Assembly (NCBI GenBank): GCA_029207755.1
Contig: JARCOQ010000003.1
Location: 98,348,646 to 98,412,645, forward strand
DNA length: 64,000 nucleotides
DNA from: Chamaea fasciata
Lineage: Eukaryota > Chordata > Aves > Passeriformes > Sylviidae
Direction of reading: 5' to 3'
Each line of letters opens with the position of its first letter. Position 1 is the stretch's first letter. The position numbers and the translations under genes are program-made. The notes under the pieces are model-generated. The model was not told where the DNA came from, made no database searches, and worked only from the letters and a program-made list of their open reading frames with translations. This document shows, piece after piece, positions 1 through 11,236 of this stretch.

Positions 1-201
1 TTAAACTATAAATAATAATGCAGGAACTATAATCAAACCTTGACTTTTACAGAAGAAAATCATATTGCAAGTGCCAGAATTTTAAAAAAATCTCCACATT
101 TTTTAGGAAAAGTGTAACCCTTTATTTCTTCTTTCATATCACACTATATCAATTCTTTAATGAAAAGCTTCATACTAAGAAGTATGTTTCACTTACTGAC
201 T

Positions 202-222
202 CCCCCCCCCCCCCCCCCCCCC
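202..222. repeat. Poly-C homopolymer, C21
   Basis: This is an uninterrupted run of 21 C on the plus strand, followed by a short unique sequence. Long poly-C/poly-G runs are rare in vertebrate DNA and are prone to length error in sequencing. The minus-strand G run could form G-quadruplex-type structures. The exact length should be treated as approximate. Confidence 0.95.
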
Positions 223-366
223 ACTGGTAAATAGCAGTTCTTGACATTTGAACCCTCTGTCTCTGTCTTTGGAGACTCTCCATGAAATAAGCATGTCAGG
301 TTAAAATTTTTGTGCAGCTGCACAGTAGATCTTACTGTTTCTTACACATGTATCATTAGTTCTCCT

Positions 367-450
367 TCTTCCTTCCAAACAACTATGAACATTTTCTTCC
401 TTCCAAACAACTATGACCATTTTCTTCCTTCCAAACAACTATGAACATTT
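367..450. repeat. 28-bp minisatellite, 3 head-to-tail copies
   Basis: Three consecutive 28-bp units start at 367, 395 and 423, each opening with TCTTCCTTCCAAACAACTAT. The first and third copies are identical over the unit. The second differs by one base near its end (GACCAT against GAACAT). The near-perfect identity points to a recent local duplication. No gene overlaps it. Confidence 0.95.
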
Positions 451-3400
451 CGAGACTAAAATGGCAGAGATTGCAGGTTGCTTTCAGTGCACAGGGCCAC
501 TGTGCACTAGGTGATTTGAGTTCACATGTCCCACATGTACCTGATTACACCACACCTTGGGGCTGGGAACCTGGCCCTTCTCTCAGCAGCATGAACGCCA
601 GAGAGTCTCCTTTGCAGAGTCCAAACGGTCCCCAGAGATAACAAACCATTCTCAATATGTTATCAAAGGGGGTAGTTGCACACAACACCTGAATAGCCTG
701 GGAGCAAAGTATCTTTACCTTCCTCTAAGCTTTACACCTGTGGTTATCCTCTCCAGTGCATACTGGCCCAACAAACATGAAAATAAACTAACATTCAGTG
801 ACCCTAAGACCCACATTTGATTTCACTGCATCCGCATTTTCTGTTTAACGAATCAGAAGTTTAAAGTCAAGCAGCTGTACCATTAGATGTTTCTCCAGTC
901 AGTAACTGTGGGCACAGGAAGGTACAAACTGCATGGCAAAAACTCTGGGAACACATGCCTTCGGGTATGAGTCCCAGGAAGAGAAACACCAAGGTATAAG
1001 ATAGCTAAATATTGAACTGGTCCTCATTTCTGCAGCATGAAAGCATTAGTCACGCAGTGGTTGTATAAAAGACAGAAAAAGAAAAGGAAAGTACAATTTT
1101 ACAATACATCAACTGGCTACAGCTTCACATATGAATAAAATAGAGTTTGCATTTCTTAGAGCGGGAGTCCGCTTAGCCTACTATAGTTTTTAATTTTACC
1201 AAATTCAGTGTGAAAAATATATTGTGGCAAACCATTACACATCCTACCTGTCTATTGTGTACAGAAGACTCATTCTATTTATTAGGGTTTGGATCTGCGT
1301 GCTAGTCAGATATAAAAAATCATTGACAATTAAATTTGATGATTGATTTTTGCCTTGTATGGTAATGATAACTTTATAGAGATTACCCTTGACAATATTT
1401 AGGAGATATTCCAACAGAGGAATAGGTACTCTTCCCCCTTTCTAAGCACAAAGTAAACTGTGCTGCCTGATTACAGAGCCTTACTCTGGAATACTACTTA
1501 AGCTGCAACAGTGTTAAATGTGGAATGAGATCCATACCAGCTGAATATGTGTCTATAAAGAAAGAGAGGGCTAGCTACTAATCCAAGTACCCCAGGAATG
1601 CATGGCTTGACTTGAAAAAGGTTTTCCTATTGCAAAATAGAATGGTTTGGATTTTCTTTTTAGCAAATGATCACAGGCAATGAAAATTAAAGCACTGAGC
1701 ACCTTTCAAACACCAGCAGTTCCTGACTCAGTGCATTGCATTGTTGTGATGTCAGGAATGAGCCCCAGGAAGGCTTTCAGTGGCTCTGCAGCCATGCTGC
1801 TCTAAGTGCTTACTGCTGACACTGGCTCAGATGAGCTCAAGATACATGTGAGCAGAAAATCCATTACAGAAACTAGAGACTGGGGAAGGGAGAAAAACAA
1901 GTCTCCAGTTAGCAAATATCTTTCCAACAACTGTACACTCACAAATCAAGAACATATTTTTTCTGCCAGCTTTAAAAAATATTCCTTCTGATTTGGATGA
2001 CAAAACTGGATTATGTTCTCTGTTAGGTGTTCATAGTGCCAAAGGTGGACATGAGTGCCCAAATCACTGGTTTGTGCCTAAGAAAAAGCACAGAGTTCCA
2101 CACACACATTGTCCCTCAAGCATATGTGAGCAGGACTAATGCAAAGACACGTGCAAAATTTAATGTGGGATTAATTTCTCCAACAACACCTGCATTTTGT
2201 TCCAAAATGAGGTTAATAAGGGCTCCAAAATGGAAATTCTGGTCCCAGCTCTGTACCCTCCCTCACCAGATGCAGCAGAAATATCTTGCTGATATCAATC
2301 GAAAGAAAATAAACTGCACTCCTTGTTGGGAAGTTCATGTTGCCATATTCCAGATACTGTGAAAACCCACCTGGCCTTTTGTGGAGGGTTTCTCTCCTTT
2401 TTTATTTACCAGAACAAAACAGCTCTTTCAGACCCTCCCTTTGCAGTGGAATGGGTGAAAACCATGTGATGTGTCTCCAGCATGCTCACCTGTTTCCAAT
2501 TGTTTATAAAGTAGGTGTCTGTGCCTGATGCAGCAGGCTAGACTCCAGTCATTAGAGAGGAACAGAGGCTTCACTAATCTGAAATCAGATGTCAGCCTCA
2601 GGGTGACACGAATCATGCCCCAGCAGTGCTTATGTCTCTCTGAGGACTGCTAAGTATGTTTAGAAAATGAGCTTAGACTTTGAGCAGTCAAAGTGTACTG
2701 ATCTATGGTCTTCCATGTTCTCCACCAATTTATGTTCCATTTTCATGGACATTGTTGCTGGCAGCCCTGGTTTTCTTGTATCCTTACTATTTCTAGCCAC
2801 AGTTTTAATCATTATCTATATATCCAGGTTCCATTATACATCCAGCTTCCATTTTGCCTGGAACTACCCACTTTTTGAGACATCCCTCTACAAATGTAGT
2901 TGGTAGTGGTTAATCTCACATCAGCTTGGATTCTAATATAATTTGATGAGTGCACCATGTCTCCAAATCCTGAAATGCCAATGAAAATCAGTTACTTTCT
3001 GCATGCAGATGAGTAGGCCAGTGGAAGAAACACAGTACAACCTGTCTCCATGTTACATCCAGCTTGGCTCTAGCATTTGCAGATTTTAAATCCTAAGGTG
3101 GGAATCACCAAGCTAATACCATTGGACATCCAAAGAGATGAGTGAAATAGCACCTACTTTTGATGTAATAGTCTGCAGGAGTGAAGAAGCTGTGAGAGAC
3201 TGAGCCTCTGGATATTTCTATAACAAAACAGATCCAGGAAACTGATAAAAAGGAGACAGAAAGGATCAAAAGATTTTACAGCTATTACCTTCTGCAGCTT
3301 TTCAACTTGTTTCCAGTATTTTATCTCAAAATATTAATCTCATTTCTAGTAAGAATGCTGTCCTTGTTAAATACATGTATTTTAATCAATTACTTGCTGA

Positions 3401-5057
3401 AAAGGCTATGGGATGATGTAAACCAGGAAGCAGAGTAGACAAGCAGTTAATTCATACTGTTGGAGCATCCTTGATACATGGAGCTTTACGTTGTGAACAT
3501 TTAACATTTCAACACAAAGATAAGAATTTATGTTTTATTTATATTTTACAATTGCCTAGAGCATTGCATATGCACTTTCCAGCTTCGCTAAAGACAAACT
3601 AAATACAAACGCCCAATATTATTACAATGGATGGAAACTTAACGGCCACTGAAGCCACTGACCTAATTAAATCTATAGAGCCACCTAAATGTATTAACAA
3701 AGGCCTACCTTTGAAAATGATATTGCAATGCCTATTTGAGAATATAACACATGCTCCCACACACACACATGGAGTATCAGTGACACTGATGAATGAGTAT
3801 TAGCATTTCAATGATGAAATGAGGAGACAGGAGTGAACACCACCTGATACTGTAAATAAGTGTGATTCAGAGAGAGGAGGAATAATTTTCTATCTACAGT
3901 CTAATCATGACCTCAGTCCTGACCTGAAAAGACCACTTCCCTTAGTGATTAGATCAGAGTTAATCCCACTGTGGCATGCACCCAGGTGTGTTGAACTGAG
4001 CTGAAGTGGTTATGTGACAAATGGTGAATTTCTAATATTCAAAAGCAGGGCCAGGCATATCTTGCAAACTAAACTCAATTTGGGCACAGCAAGAATCCAT
4101 TATTTTTAACTCTTTTAACCAACCACACCTGAATTTCATGCAGCATATTTTAATACCTTATCAAGTGTTCCAATTCACTGGTTATCCTATAAATATTATT
4201 CATTACTAGAACTGCTCTGTCAACTTTAAAACTCTGTTTTTTCAAGAAGATATACATGGTGCTTTATATGTCCAGACAATTAGAACACTATTGGGCTGGC
4301 AATAATTCCAGCAGACAGTCAAACTACTACACTAATTCTGAAAACAGAAATTGGCTAACATGAAACCACTAGACAAGTATACAGCATTTTGCGGATAAAG
4401 GCACTGCAATGGTAATTCATAGTCCCAAGCTGAGACCTCCAAAGACCAAATACCATGGTCACAATGCAACTATGGCTGTTGCCTAAACTTGCTCCATATA
4501 AAAGTAAATTTCATGTCTTGAAGCAGTTCTCCATCCCTGCTAACTCAGCTACACAATTTTCAACTGCCTTGACTTTTTTGTAAATTCTCGCACAATAATA
4601 ATCTCTCATCCCCAGCAGTAAAGCACTTCAGCACCTGAAATGTTTATCCTTAAAGCATGATGTAGAAGAGAACTAACCACATGCTGCAACAGAGTGAATA
4701 GAGAACCTCCTGCAGTCATTCAGGAGGACTGTGTTCTTGAACAAACAAAAAAAGATGTCTTTTAAGTCTCAGATCTCAGCCAGACTAGATATCAACATGA
4801 GTCTGTGTTAATACATACAGTCTAAGGTTCAGCAGACAGAGTACCCAGGCTCTAAAATCAAGGATAAGCACAACAGTAGCAAATCATTGCAGTATCTTGA
4901 TCCTACAGCTGACTGATCCCACTGACTTGTGAGTGGATCATAGACCCTGAATCCCTCCCTTTTCTGCACTGACCCACAGGGCCATGGACTTGGCTTCTGC
5001 CACATGCAGAATCTCTAAGAGTGGTGCTAGCAGCAGGCCTGATATTTATATTCCCAT
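451..5057. other. Non-coding single-copy DNA, no gene recognised
   Basis: About 4.6 kb of AT-rich sequence without a recognisable gene, RNA or clear mobile element. Open frames reach only about 110 codons (for example around 2027-2362 on the plus strand). They show no domain, no sensible composition and no supporting splice structure, so they are read as chance frames. A short TTTATAAAG sits near 2505 but nothing supports a promoter there. Confidence 0.6.
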
Positions 5058-5302
5058 ACAGAATAATGGAATCATTAAGTTTGGAAAAGGCCTCCAAGAC
5101 CATCAAGCCCAACCTTTGTGCAAACACCACCAGGCCAACTAAACCACAGTACTAAGTCCCGTCATTTCTTCATCACTTCCAGGGATGCTGACTCCACCAC
5201 CTCCCTGGGCAGCCTTCAATGTTTGACCACCCTTTCAGTGAAAAAATTCCTCTTGATGTCAAACTTGAACCTCCACTGGCACAGTTTGAGGCTATCTTTG
5301 GT
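5058..5302 (-). mobile_element. CR1 LINE, 3' end fragment
   Basis: On the plus strand the segment begins with a cagaataatggaatcatt-type terminus. It continues through the avian CR1 3' signature read in reverse complement: GGTTGGAAAAGGCCTCCAAGA-like sequence, CATCAAGCCCAACC, then TCCAGGGATGCTGACTCC and CACCACCTCCCTGGGCAGCC. It ends near the segment equivalent to TTGAGGC. The element therefore lies on the minus strand and keeps only about 245 bp of its 3' end, as is usual for 5'-truncated CR1 copies. Several small differences from the remembered avian pattern show an old, inactive copy. CR1 elements do not end in poly-A, and none is seen here. Confidence 0.9.
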
Positions 5303-5497
5303 ATTTATTAGCATTTATTCATGGAGATGCTTCCAGATCTAAATACCTGGCTATTGCAAAGGGGTTTTGTACACCCCCATTCTACCAAAACATTTAAAAG
5401 CAGTAAGTGCTCTTTGAAGAGTCTCACTCATGCAGCAGCATTCAGGTCTGATGAGAACAGTTTTCAATAAGTGGTCACAAAGTGGTTTTATTTTAAA

Positions 5498-5516
5498 TGT
5501 CACTGTCACAGTGACA
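5498..5516. other. Short inverted repeat, 8-bp arms
   Basis: TGTCACTG and CAGTGACA form perfect 8-bp arms around a 3-base loop. It can be read as overlapping GTCAC/GTGAC half-sites or as a small hairpin. It lies in single-copy DNA downstream of the CR1 fragment. No function is assigned. Confidence 0.7.
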
Positions 5517-6145
5517 CAAGGCAAATCAATTGTGATGAAGCATCTGCAATATATCTGTTCTTAGGGCCAGATTTAAGAGTCACAACCTCATCTGAGATGA
5601 ATTAATGCATACCTTTTTCAAATACAGAAATTTCCCCTAATTTTGCACTGGCCATCAATTTGGTTTCAAAATTACACTTTGCAACTAGATAGGTCCGGTG
5701 ATGGAGCCACTCTCAGAAAAGAACTCAAGCAAGTGCACTGACTTGTGGTACAGTTCTGCATACCAATAAAAACCCTAAACGATGGCAAACTGAAATTTTA
5801 GGTACCTAAAAAAGTATACTAAAGTACCATTCTTGTCACTGTAGTTCAGGCTTGCCAGGCACAGTATTTAGTACCATAAATATTGTCTCTCTCATATCAA
5901 TGTGAAAAGGAAGCTAAGTCCAGAAATACTGATGACATCTGGGGAGGAAGCACTTCTCACTCCGTACCTGAACATTGCTACTGACCTTCCCTCTGGGTCT
6001 GCATCCTTTGAACTACTCTGAATTGTTTGTCAAAATCACAAACAAGGAACAAGTCATTTACACTCCTAGAGCATAAAGCTCTGAGCCTTGATTACATGTG
6101 CAGGAGGAATATTTACTCTTTAATCAGGGTTGACTGTGGGGTGTG

Positions 6146-6222
6146 GAGGTAAGGCTATTTTGAAGATTAATTAGTTAATATTTGTACATTGCTTTGAAGA
6201 TGCGAGATAATAAGTATTTTTA
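6146..6222 (+). mobile_element. MIR-like CORE-SINE, 3' tail fragment
   Basis: The stretch reads in the sense order of the MIR 3' part. A GAGGTAAGG-like block comes first, then GAAGATTAATTAGTTAATAT, then TTTGTACATTGCTTTGAAGAT, then an AT-rich tail with ATAATAAGTATT. This resembles the MIR end that runs from the 'gaggattaa' block to the 'gtaaagcgcttt' block. It is about 75 bp and diverged, so the family call is from pattern memory and moderate in certainty. Confidence 0.55.
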
Positions 6223-6524
6223 TGGCGCCCAGCTAATGGTGTTAACTCTTTCATCAATGCTGATGTCAAGGCCTTGAAAAGTGGCCCATCTGAGTTGTTT
6301 TTATATAAAACTTTGGAGGCTGTATCGATAAAATGCAAGGACAGAGTTTTCAAGTTTGGTCCCAAACCCTCTTCCACTTCTGCCAGATCCTGCCAGCAAA
6401 TGATACATTTTGAAAACATCAGTAGAAAGAGCAGGTAATGGGATAACATACACTTTCATGTCCTTCTGATTCAGCATTTGGGCTTAACAAAGATGAGTGG
6501 CTTACATATTACAAACATGGTACA

Positions 6525-6786
6525 TCTGTTCTCACGACAGCCCACTGAAGAAAACTATGAGCTTCCATGTTCGTTTTGCAGATGAGGTGCTCTAAAAACC
6601 TTAGGGTTTTGAAAATTTGGACCTTTTTCCTATCCAGGTGGCTAAATCCCACAGTGGGATTTGGTGCATAAGTATTTTCTGGATCTCAGCTTGTGTGACT
6701 TGCTCAAGGTCAAGCACAGATCATACCTATACTGTAAAGAGGGAAAAGTGTTCCAGGGTGCTCTAACCACTGCTTCATTCCTCTTT
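6525..6786 (-). mobile_element. MIR (CORE-SINE) copy interrupted by an inverted-repeat-bearing insert
   Basis: Read on the plus strand, the flanks match the reverse complement of MIR: TCTCACGACAGCCC, then TTTTGCAGATGAGG, then TGACTTGCTCAAGGTCA, then GTGCTCTAACCACTGC near the MIR 5' end. In MIR the second and third blocks are separated by roughly 25 bases. Here about 110 bases (near 6585-6697) lie between them. The extra sequence holds a 9-bp-arm palindrome at 6644-6662 and a smaller AAAACC/GGTTTT hairpin at 6595-6610. It could be a small nested element or a diverged MIR variant specific to sauropsids. Confidence 0.7.
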
Positions 6787-9700
6787 TCCTATAACAGACA
6801 GATGAACTCCCATGTTTTGCATTAAGACAGTCATTTTAAAATAAGAGTTAAGGAGTTTAGCTTTATTTAGTCTCATCAAAAGTCAAATCCATGCAGAGGA
6901 TCTGAGGTCATGAGAAGACATAAACACAATCCCTTTCTTAGGCAAGCACAGAATGTAAAATCACAGGGGATATTCAAACCTTGGGATGAACCAACTGCAT
7001 CCCTTTTGTATACCACACAGCAGCTGGCCAGAGCACAGCATCAAGCCCCAGGAGGAAAATGGCTATTCTGACAGCCACAATACTGGTGTGCATCTGCCAC
7101 TGTGAGAAGGGGAGATTATGAAAGCAGAAAAAACAATAAAGGTGGCACGCTGGTGCCAGTCTGATATTCCAAGATCCATCCTCACGCAAGTTAAGAGGCC
7201 TCTTGGCATATGGCTTCAGCTGAGACCCTGGGTAAAATAAAACCCCAAGGTCTCCAGCTGAAAATACAAATGACAAATAAAGAGAAATTTCTGGAGGAGA
7301 GAGAATGGAGTGAGCCACCATGCATATAACTGGCATTTAAATTCAAAAAACAAATGGGAATCTTGTTATCATCAATTATGACAAAACATAATGTCACATA
7401 AAAGATCAAAAATGTAAGAGACAAGGTCCTTTGACTAAATATATTGTAGCTGCATCCAGCACAAATTACACAGGCTGGAAAACTAAGCAGATTCTTACAG
7501 GATCAGGTATTATGTGAAGTGTTCAGGATTTGGGTTAATGAATACAGTGTTCTCCAGATGTTCCATCATTGTTCCAGAGTGGGAGGAAAACTGGCTGCAG
7601 ACCAAATCAAATTTTTATACTCTTCTTAGATAGTGCCAGACACTAAGATTTCACCAATATAACATCTGAGGCACAGAGACAACGCATCATGGTTGGATAA
7701 CCCTATATTCAATCCATTTTGCTGAAGACAGGACAAATAAACTAAGAATCAGAGCATTCAATGAGTCATATCAAAGGTATAAATTGAAAGTCAACACTTG
7801 TACTGCATATAATCTAGTTGAAAAAGAATTTATAGTCTGGAATTTCCCATTTAAATATTTGCTGCTGCTTCTTGTAGACATACTCCAAATGCTAACTTTA
7901 AACACTGCCAGTCCTTTTGAGATGGGTTTTCTGCTTACTTTATAATATCTTTAGGATGCATATCCTTCTCAAGAGTAATGGAGAGTTTGAGAAAAGAAAT
8001 TAATTGCTAAAAATGCCTGGTTCACTTAGAAAAAGTGCACCATTTAGTGTTTACTGAGGAGCTAAAAATCATCTTAATTTTTTTAAACATTTCATTCTTT
8101 TTTTGCTAACAGAGTTAAACAAGTTTCTGGGATATGCAGAAACAGAGATCACTAGAGACAAAAAAGGCAGTCAACATAACACTCCAAAAATGCCTAAGAG
8201 GTGATGACAGGAATAGAGTCAACATCTACACTGGCCAACAGAAACCCACCACAAGACATAAACCAAGTTTTGAAAAAAATACACAGAAATTAATAATCAT
8301 TTGCAAGTGCATTTTGAGCACATAGCTGATCCACAGGCTGAGCAATAGGAAAACTGATGTCAGGGAAAAGGGTGTACTTGGGCAATGAATTTCAGTTTTG
8401 AGGCTTAAAAGCAGACTGGATGAGGTCTGTGACTGAAAAGCTAAGATCCAGTTCAGTTCTACTGCTCTGATTTGGTCCACACTTGTGCTTAAATTTATCA
8501 CTTAGCCTAAAGGACTGAAGGTGGTTGTGTGTGGGGTAAGGGGGGTGTGGGTGTACGCGTACATGTGTGCTTGCTTCTGGGAACACATCCATAAGACCTA
8601 AACACCTGCACAGATGTTTTTTACACCCTCTGAAAGCAGGTCAGCAGTGAGCATTCACTGGGCATGAAACAACATTAAACTATAAAACATTCCCTGCCTG
8701 GTGCTGGTGAGGATTCCAGTTTTGTGGCACAAGCAAATATCCGGGAGTACTGTAGATATATTCACTACAAGTATTTAATGTGCTGCTTCATAGGTGGCTT
8801 TTCTCTACTGGTGCACTTCTGGGGGTCATACAACAGGAGAGAAAACAAAAAGGGAAGAAGATGCCATGGGACAGCTGCCCAAGAACAGATCCTGGCTGTA
8901 GTCCTCTTAAAGCCAAGGGCTGTACCAGGGGTGCAGTAAAAACTTCTGTGGCTCCAGGGACACAGCAGAACCTGGAGGCAGGAAGCTGCTGCACCATGGT
9001 GGATAGTAGAAGAGACAGGAGGTGTGGGCCAGCTGACTGAACACCACGTGTGGAGCACATATCAAACTTAGCTTGTGCTAAGGTTAGGGCTGCATTTTCT
9101 CCAGATTCAGCAACAACCAGGATCAGGACAGTAAGAAGTAAAATACAGTCACACCATTGAGAATTCATGAAAATGTATCTTGTTTGAGTACATCAATACT
9201 GAAATTCATCTAGAACATAGTGCTTAGATGATATTTTCCTATAAACCAAATCTAACCAAACAAAACAAAACAAAATAAATTTTAAAAAACCCACCCAAAA
9301 TGTTTAAATTTTAAGGACACTAAGAAATTCTCACCTTCATTTATTTCACCTTTCACTTCTCCAGTTGCAGAAACATGTCATGTAAGAGAAACAGTACTGA
9401 CTGTTTCTTAAAAGGAAAAATCATTTGCATAATACAAAGTAATAGTTTCACAAAGCCTATTTTTATGTGTGTAAAAATGTAGCAAGATGATAAAGAAGGT
9501 GCTGTAGACTTAGAAATTCAGATTTCAGGTCTTGTTGACCTGTAGGTGAAATATTTGATCTGTATGTATTCACCTGGGGAATATCTTGTCTTCTAAACAT
9601 AAAGCACATTCTCTTCTGCCTGTATTTGCCTAAACAGATCTTGAATTTCCATTCAGCTCCAGCTTGTTGGTTTATTTCTTTTTAAGTAATTATTTATCAA

Positions 9701-11184
9701 TTAGACTTCTTGAGAGTGAACTATCTGAGGAGTTACACTCCCCTCTCTTCAAATGTATGTGATAGATCTAATTATTTTTCTGTAAAACTAAAAACAACCT
9801 TCTAAATAATGACAATCATTAGAAAACATTAGGGTCTGTCACTTACAGTCTTTTCCAACTGCTGATAACATTTTATTACTGCTTAGAAAGGTTGATTAAA
9901 GCTTGTAATAGATTTAGTGAGGGTGAAAGATTAACAAAAAGGTATTTATGATAGAGACACTAAAACATAATATGTTCTCAGTAAACACTCGAAAAAAAAA
10001 ACATCCCTGTGACATTTATAGAGGTTGCTCAAGATACAGTTTTTCATCTGCACAATGAAACCGATAACAAGTTCCTACATGCTGGGGGGAAAAAAAAAGA
10101 CAGAAAGGGAGAAGAGCACATTACCTTTGCATGTCTAATGTCAGAGCAAGTGAGAAAGTGCTCTCCAAAAATAAACCATCTGAAACCCCTGAAGGAGCTC
10201 CTGGGAGTGCTCTTGGACCATTTGGACAAACTCCTTTGAAACTACAGCAATGAAAATTAAAAACCAGGCTGGATATGAAGGTAGTGTCTAAGGGGTATAT
10301 CTTTAAGCCTGGCCTTGGCCTCAGCCCACCCCTCCACACCCCAGCATGCAGCCACAGACCCTGTGGGGCTGGGCACTGCGGAGCACAGCAACTGAACACA
10401 GCCTACTTGGCACTAGGTAGTGACAGGCTAGGAGGATGGACATCCAGGTTTTCCTCCTGCTCATCATTCAATGGGAGAAAGTGCTGCCAAAAACAGCCCA
10501 GCATGTTTCAGTGTGCAGAGGTCACTAAGTATGGAGAGAACTGCAAGAGCATTTGGAAGTAACCACATCCCTCACCAGCACTGATCTGGTGAGAGATCCC
10601 ATCATCCTCTGGAGATGCCAACCTTGCAGTGCACAGCAAAGACTCTGAGTGACTGGTGCCTCGGGTAAGAACATGCATTCCTGTGGCATCTTACAGTCTC
10701 CCTCAAATATCTGGTCATCTACCCAGCCATAGGGGCTACTTGCAGGTACAGCAAGTATTTAATGGATGGCAGGATCAGTTTGCTCCTCACTTCAGAACAG
10801 CCTCTGCTGAGGTCAGTGTGATGGACCTGGTGCAGATGAGAAGCAGGGGTCCAAACTCAGCAGTTACAAACCCAGGCCAAAGATGTGAATGCAGGTGCCA
10901 CAGCAGAGAGCTTCAGACACTCTAGCTCAGCCCTGGCTTTCAGCTGCCTGCTCTGTCTCTCTACATCCCTATCCAAGGAGATGGAGCAGAAGGGCTCATC
11001 TGGTTTCCACAAGCCTGCAGCTCACCTTTGTCAAATAAACAGAGGTCCATTCCAATAAGATGTGAGTCACAGCATGCTGAGCATTCACAGTCAGACATCA
11101 GGGGGCAGGACAAGATACCAGGAGTGAGCTGGAGCAGATATTGGGAGGATTAACTGGTTCAGACTACCTACCTTAAGGCAACAC
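6787..11184. other. Non-coding single-copy DNA with GC-richer patches
   Basis: No gene or RNA is recognised. Patches at about 8780-9050 and 10270-10990 are richer in GC and therefore carry longer chance frames on both strands (up to 126 codons on the minus strand at 8788-9168). These frames overlap each other antisense and have no recognisable domain. A weak MIR-like scrap (CTGAGGCACAGAGAC) lies near 7668-7682 but is too short to call. Confidence 0.55.
8519..8575. repeat. GT/G-rich low-complexity tract
   Basis: The tract mixes GTGTGTG, GGGG, GGGGGG and GGTGTGGGTG blocks and then a 10-bp palindrome GTACGCGTAC at 8553-8562, followed by ATGTGTGC. It looks like a decayed GT microsatellite with G runs. 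Alternating purine-pyrimidine stretches of this kind can adopt Z-DNA, which is inference only. Confidence 0.75.
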
Positions 11185-11236
11185 AGCAGGACCAGATGAC
11201 CTGGCAAGGTCTTTTCTGACCTGATTCTGTAACACC
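11185..11236 (+). mobile_element. Possible CR1 LINE terminal scrap
   Basis: GGACCAGATGACCTGGCAAG followed by GTCTTTTCTGACCTGATTCTG resembles the last about 50 bases of sense-strand CR1 (the 'gatgatctttaaggtcccttccaacc...attctg' region). The sequence upstream is not recognisable as CR1. It may be a very short or very decayed copy. Confidence 0.4.

Noticed and set aside
1715..1760. CAGTGCATTGCATTGTTGTG considered as a microRNA-like sequence
   Set aside because: No matching hairpin partner is visible nearby and it does not equal a known mature microRNA that I can recall.
2490..2530. TTTATAAAG considered as a TATA box
   Set aside because: No CpG enrichment, initiator or downstream gene. Such words are frequent in AT-rich DNA.
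7630..7720. CTGAGGCACAGAGAC considered as MIR
   Set aside because: Only about 15 bases match and the neighbouring MIR blocks are missing.
8788..9168. 126-codon minus-strand frame with a hydrophobic start, resembling a secreted protein
   Set aside because: Three other frames overlap it on both strands, no domain is recognisable and there is no exon context.
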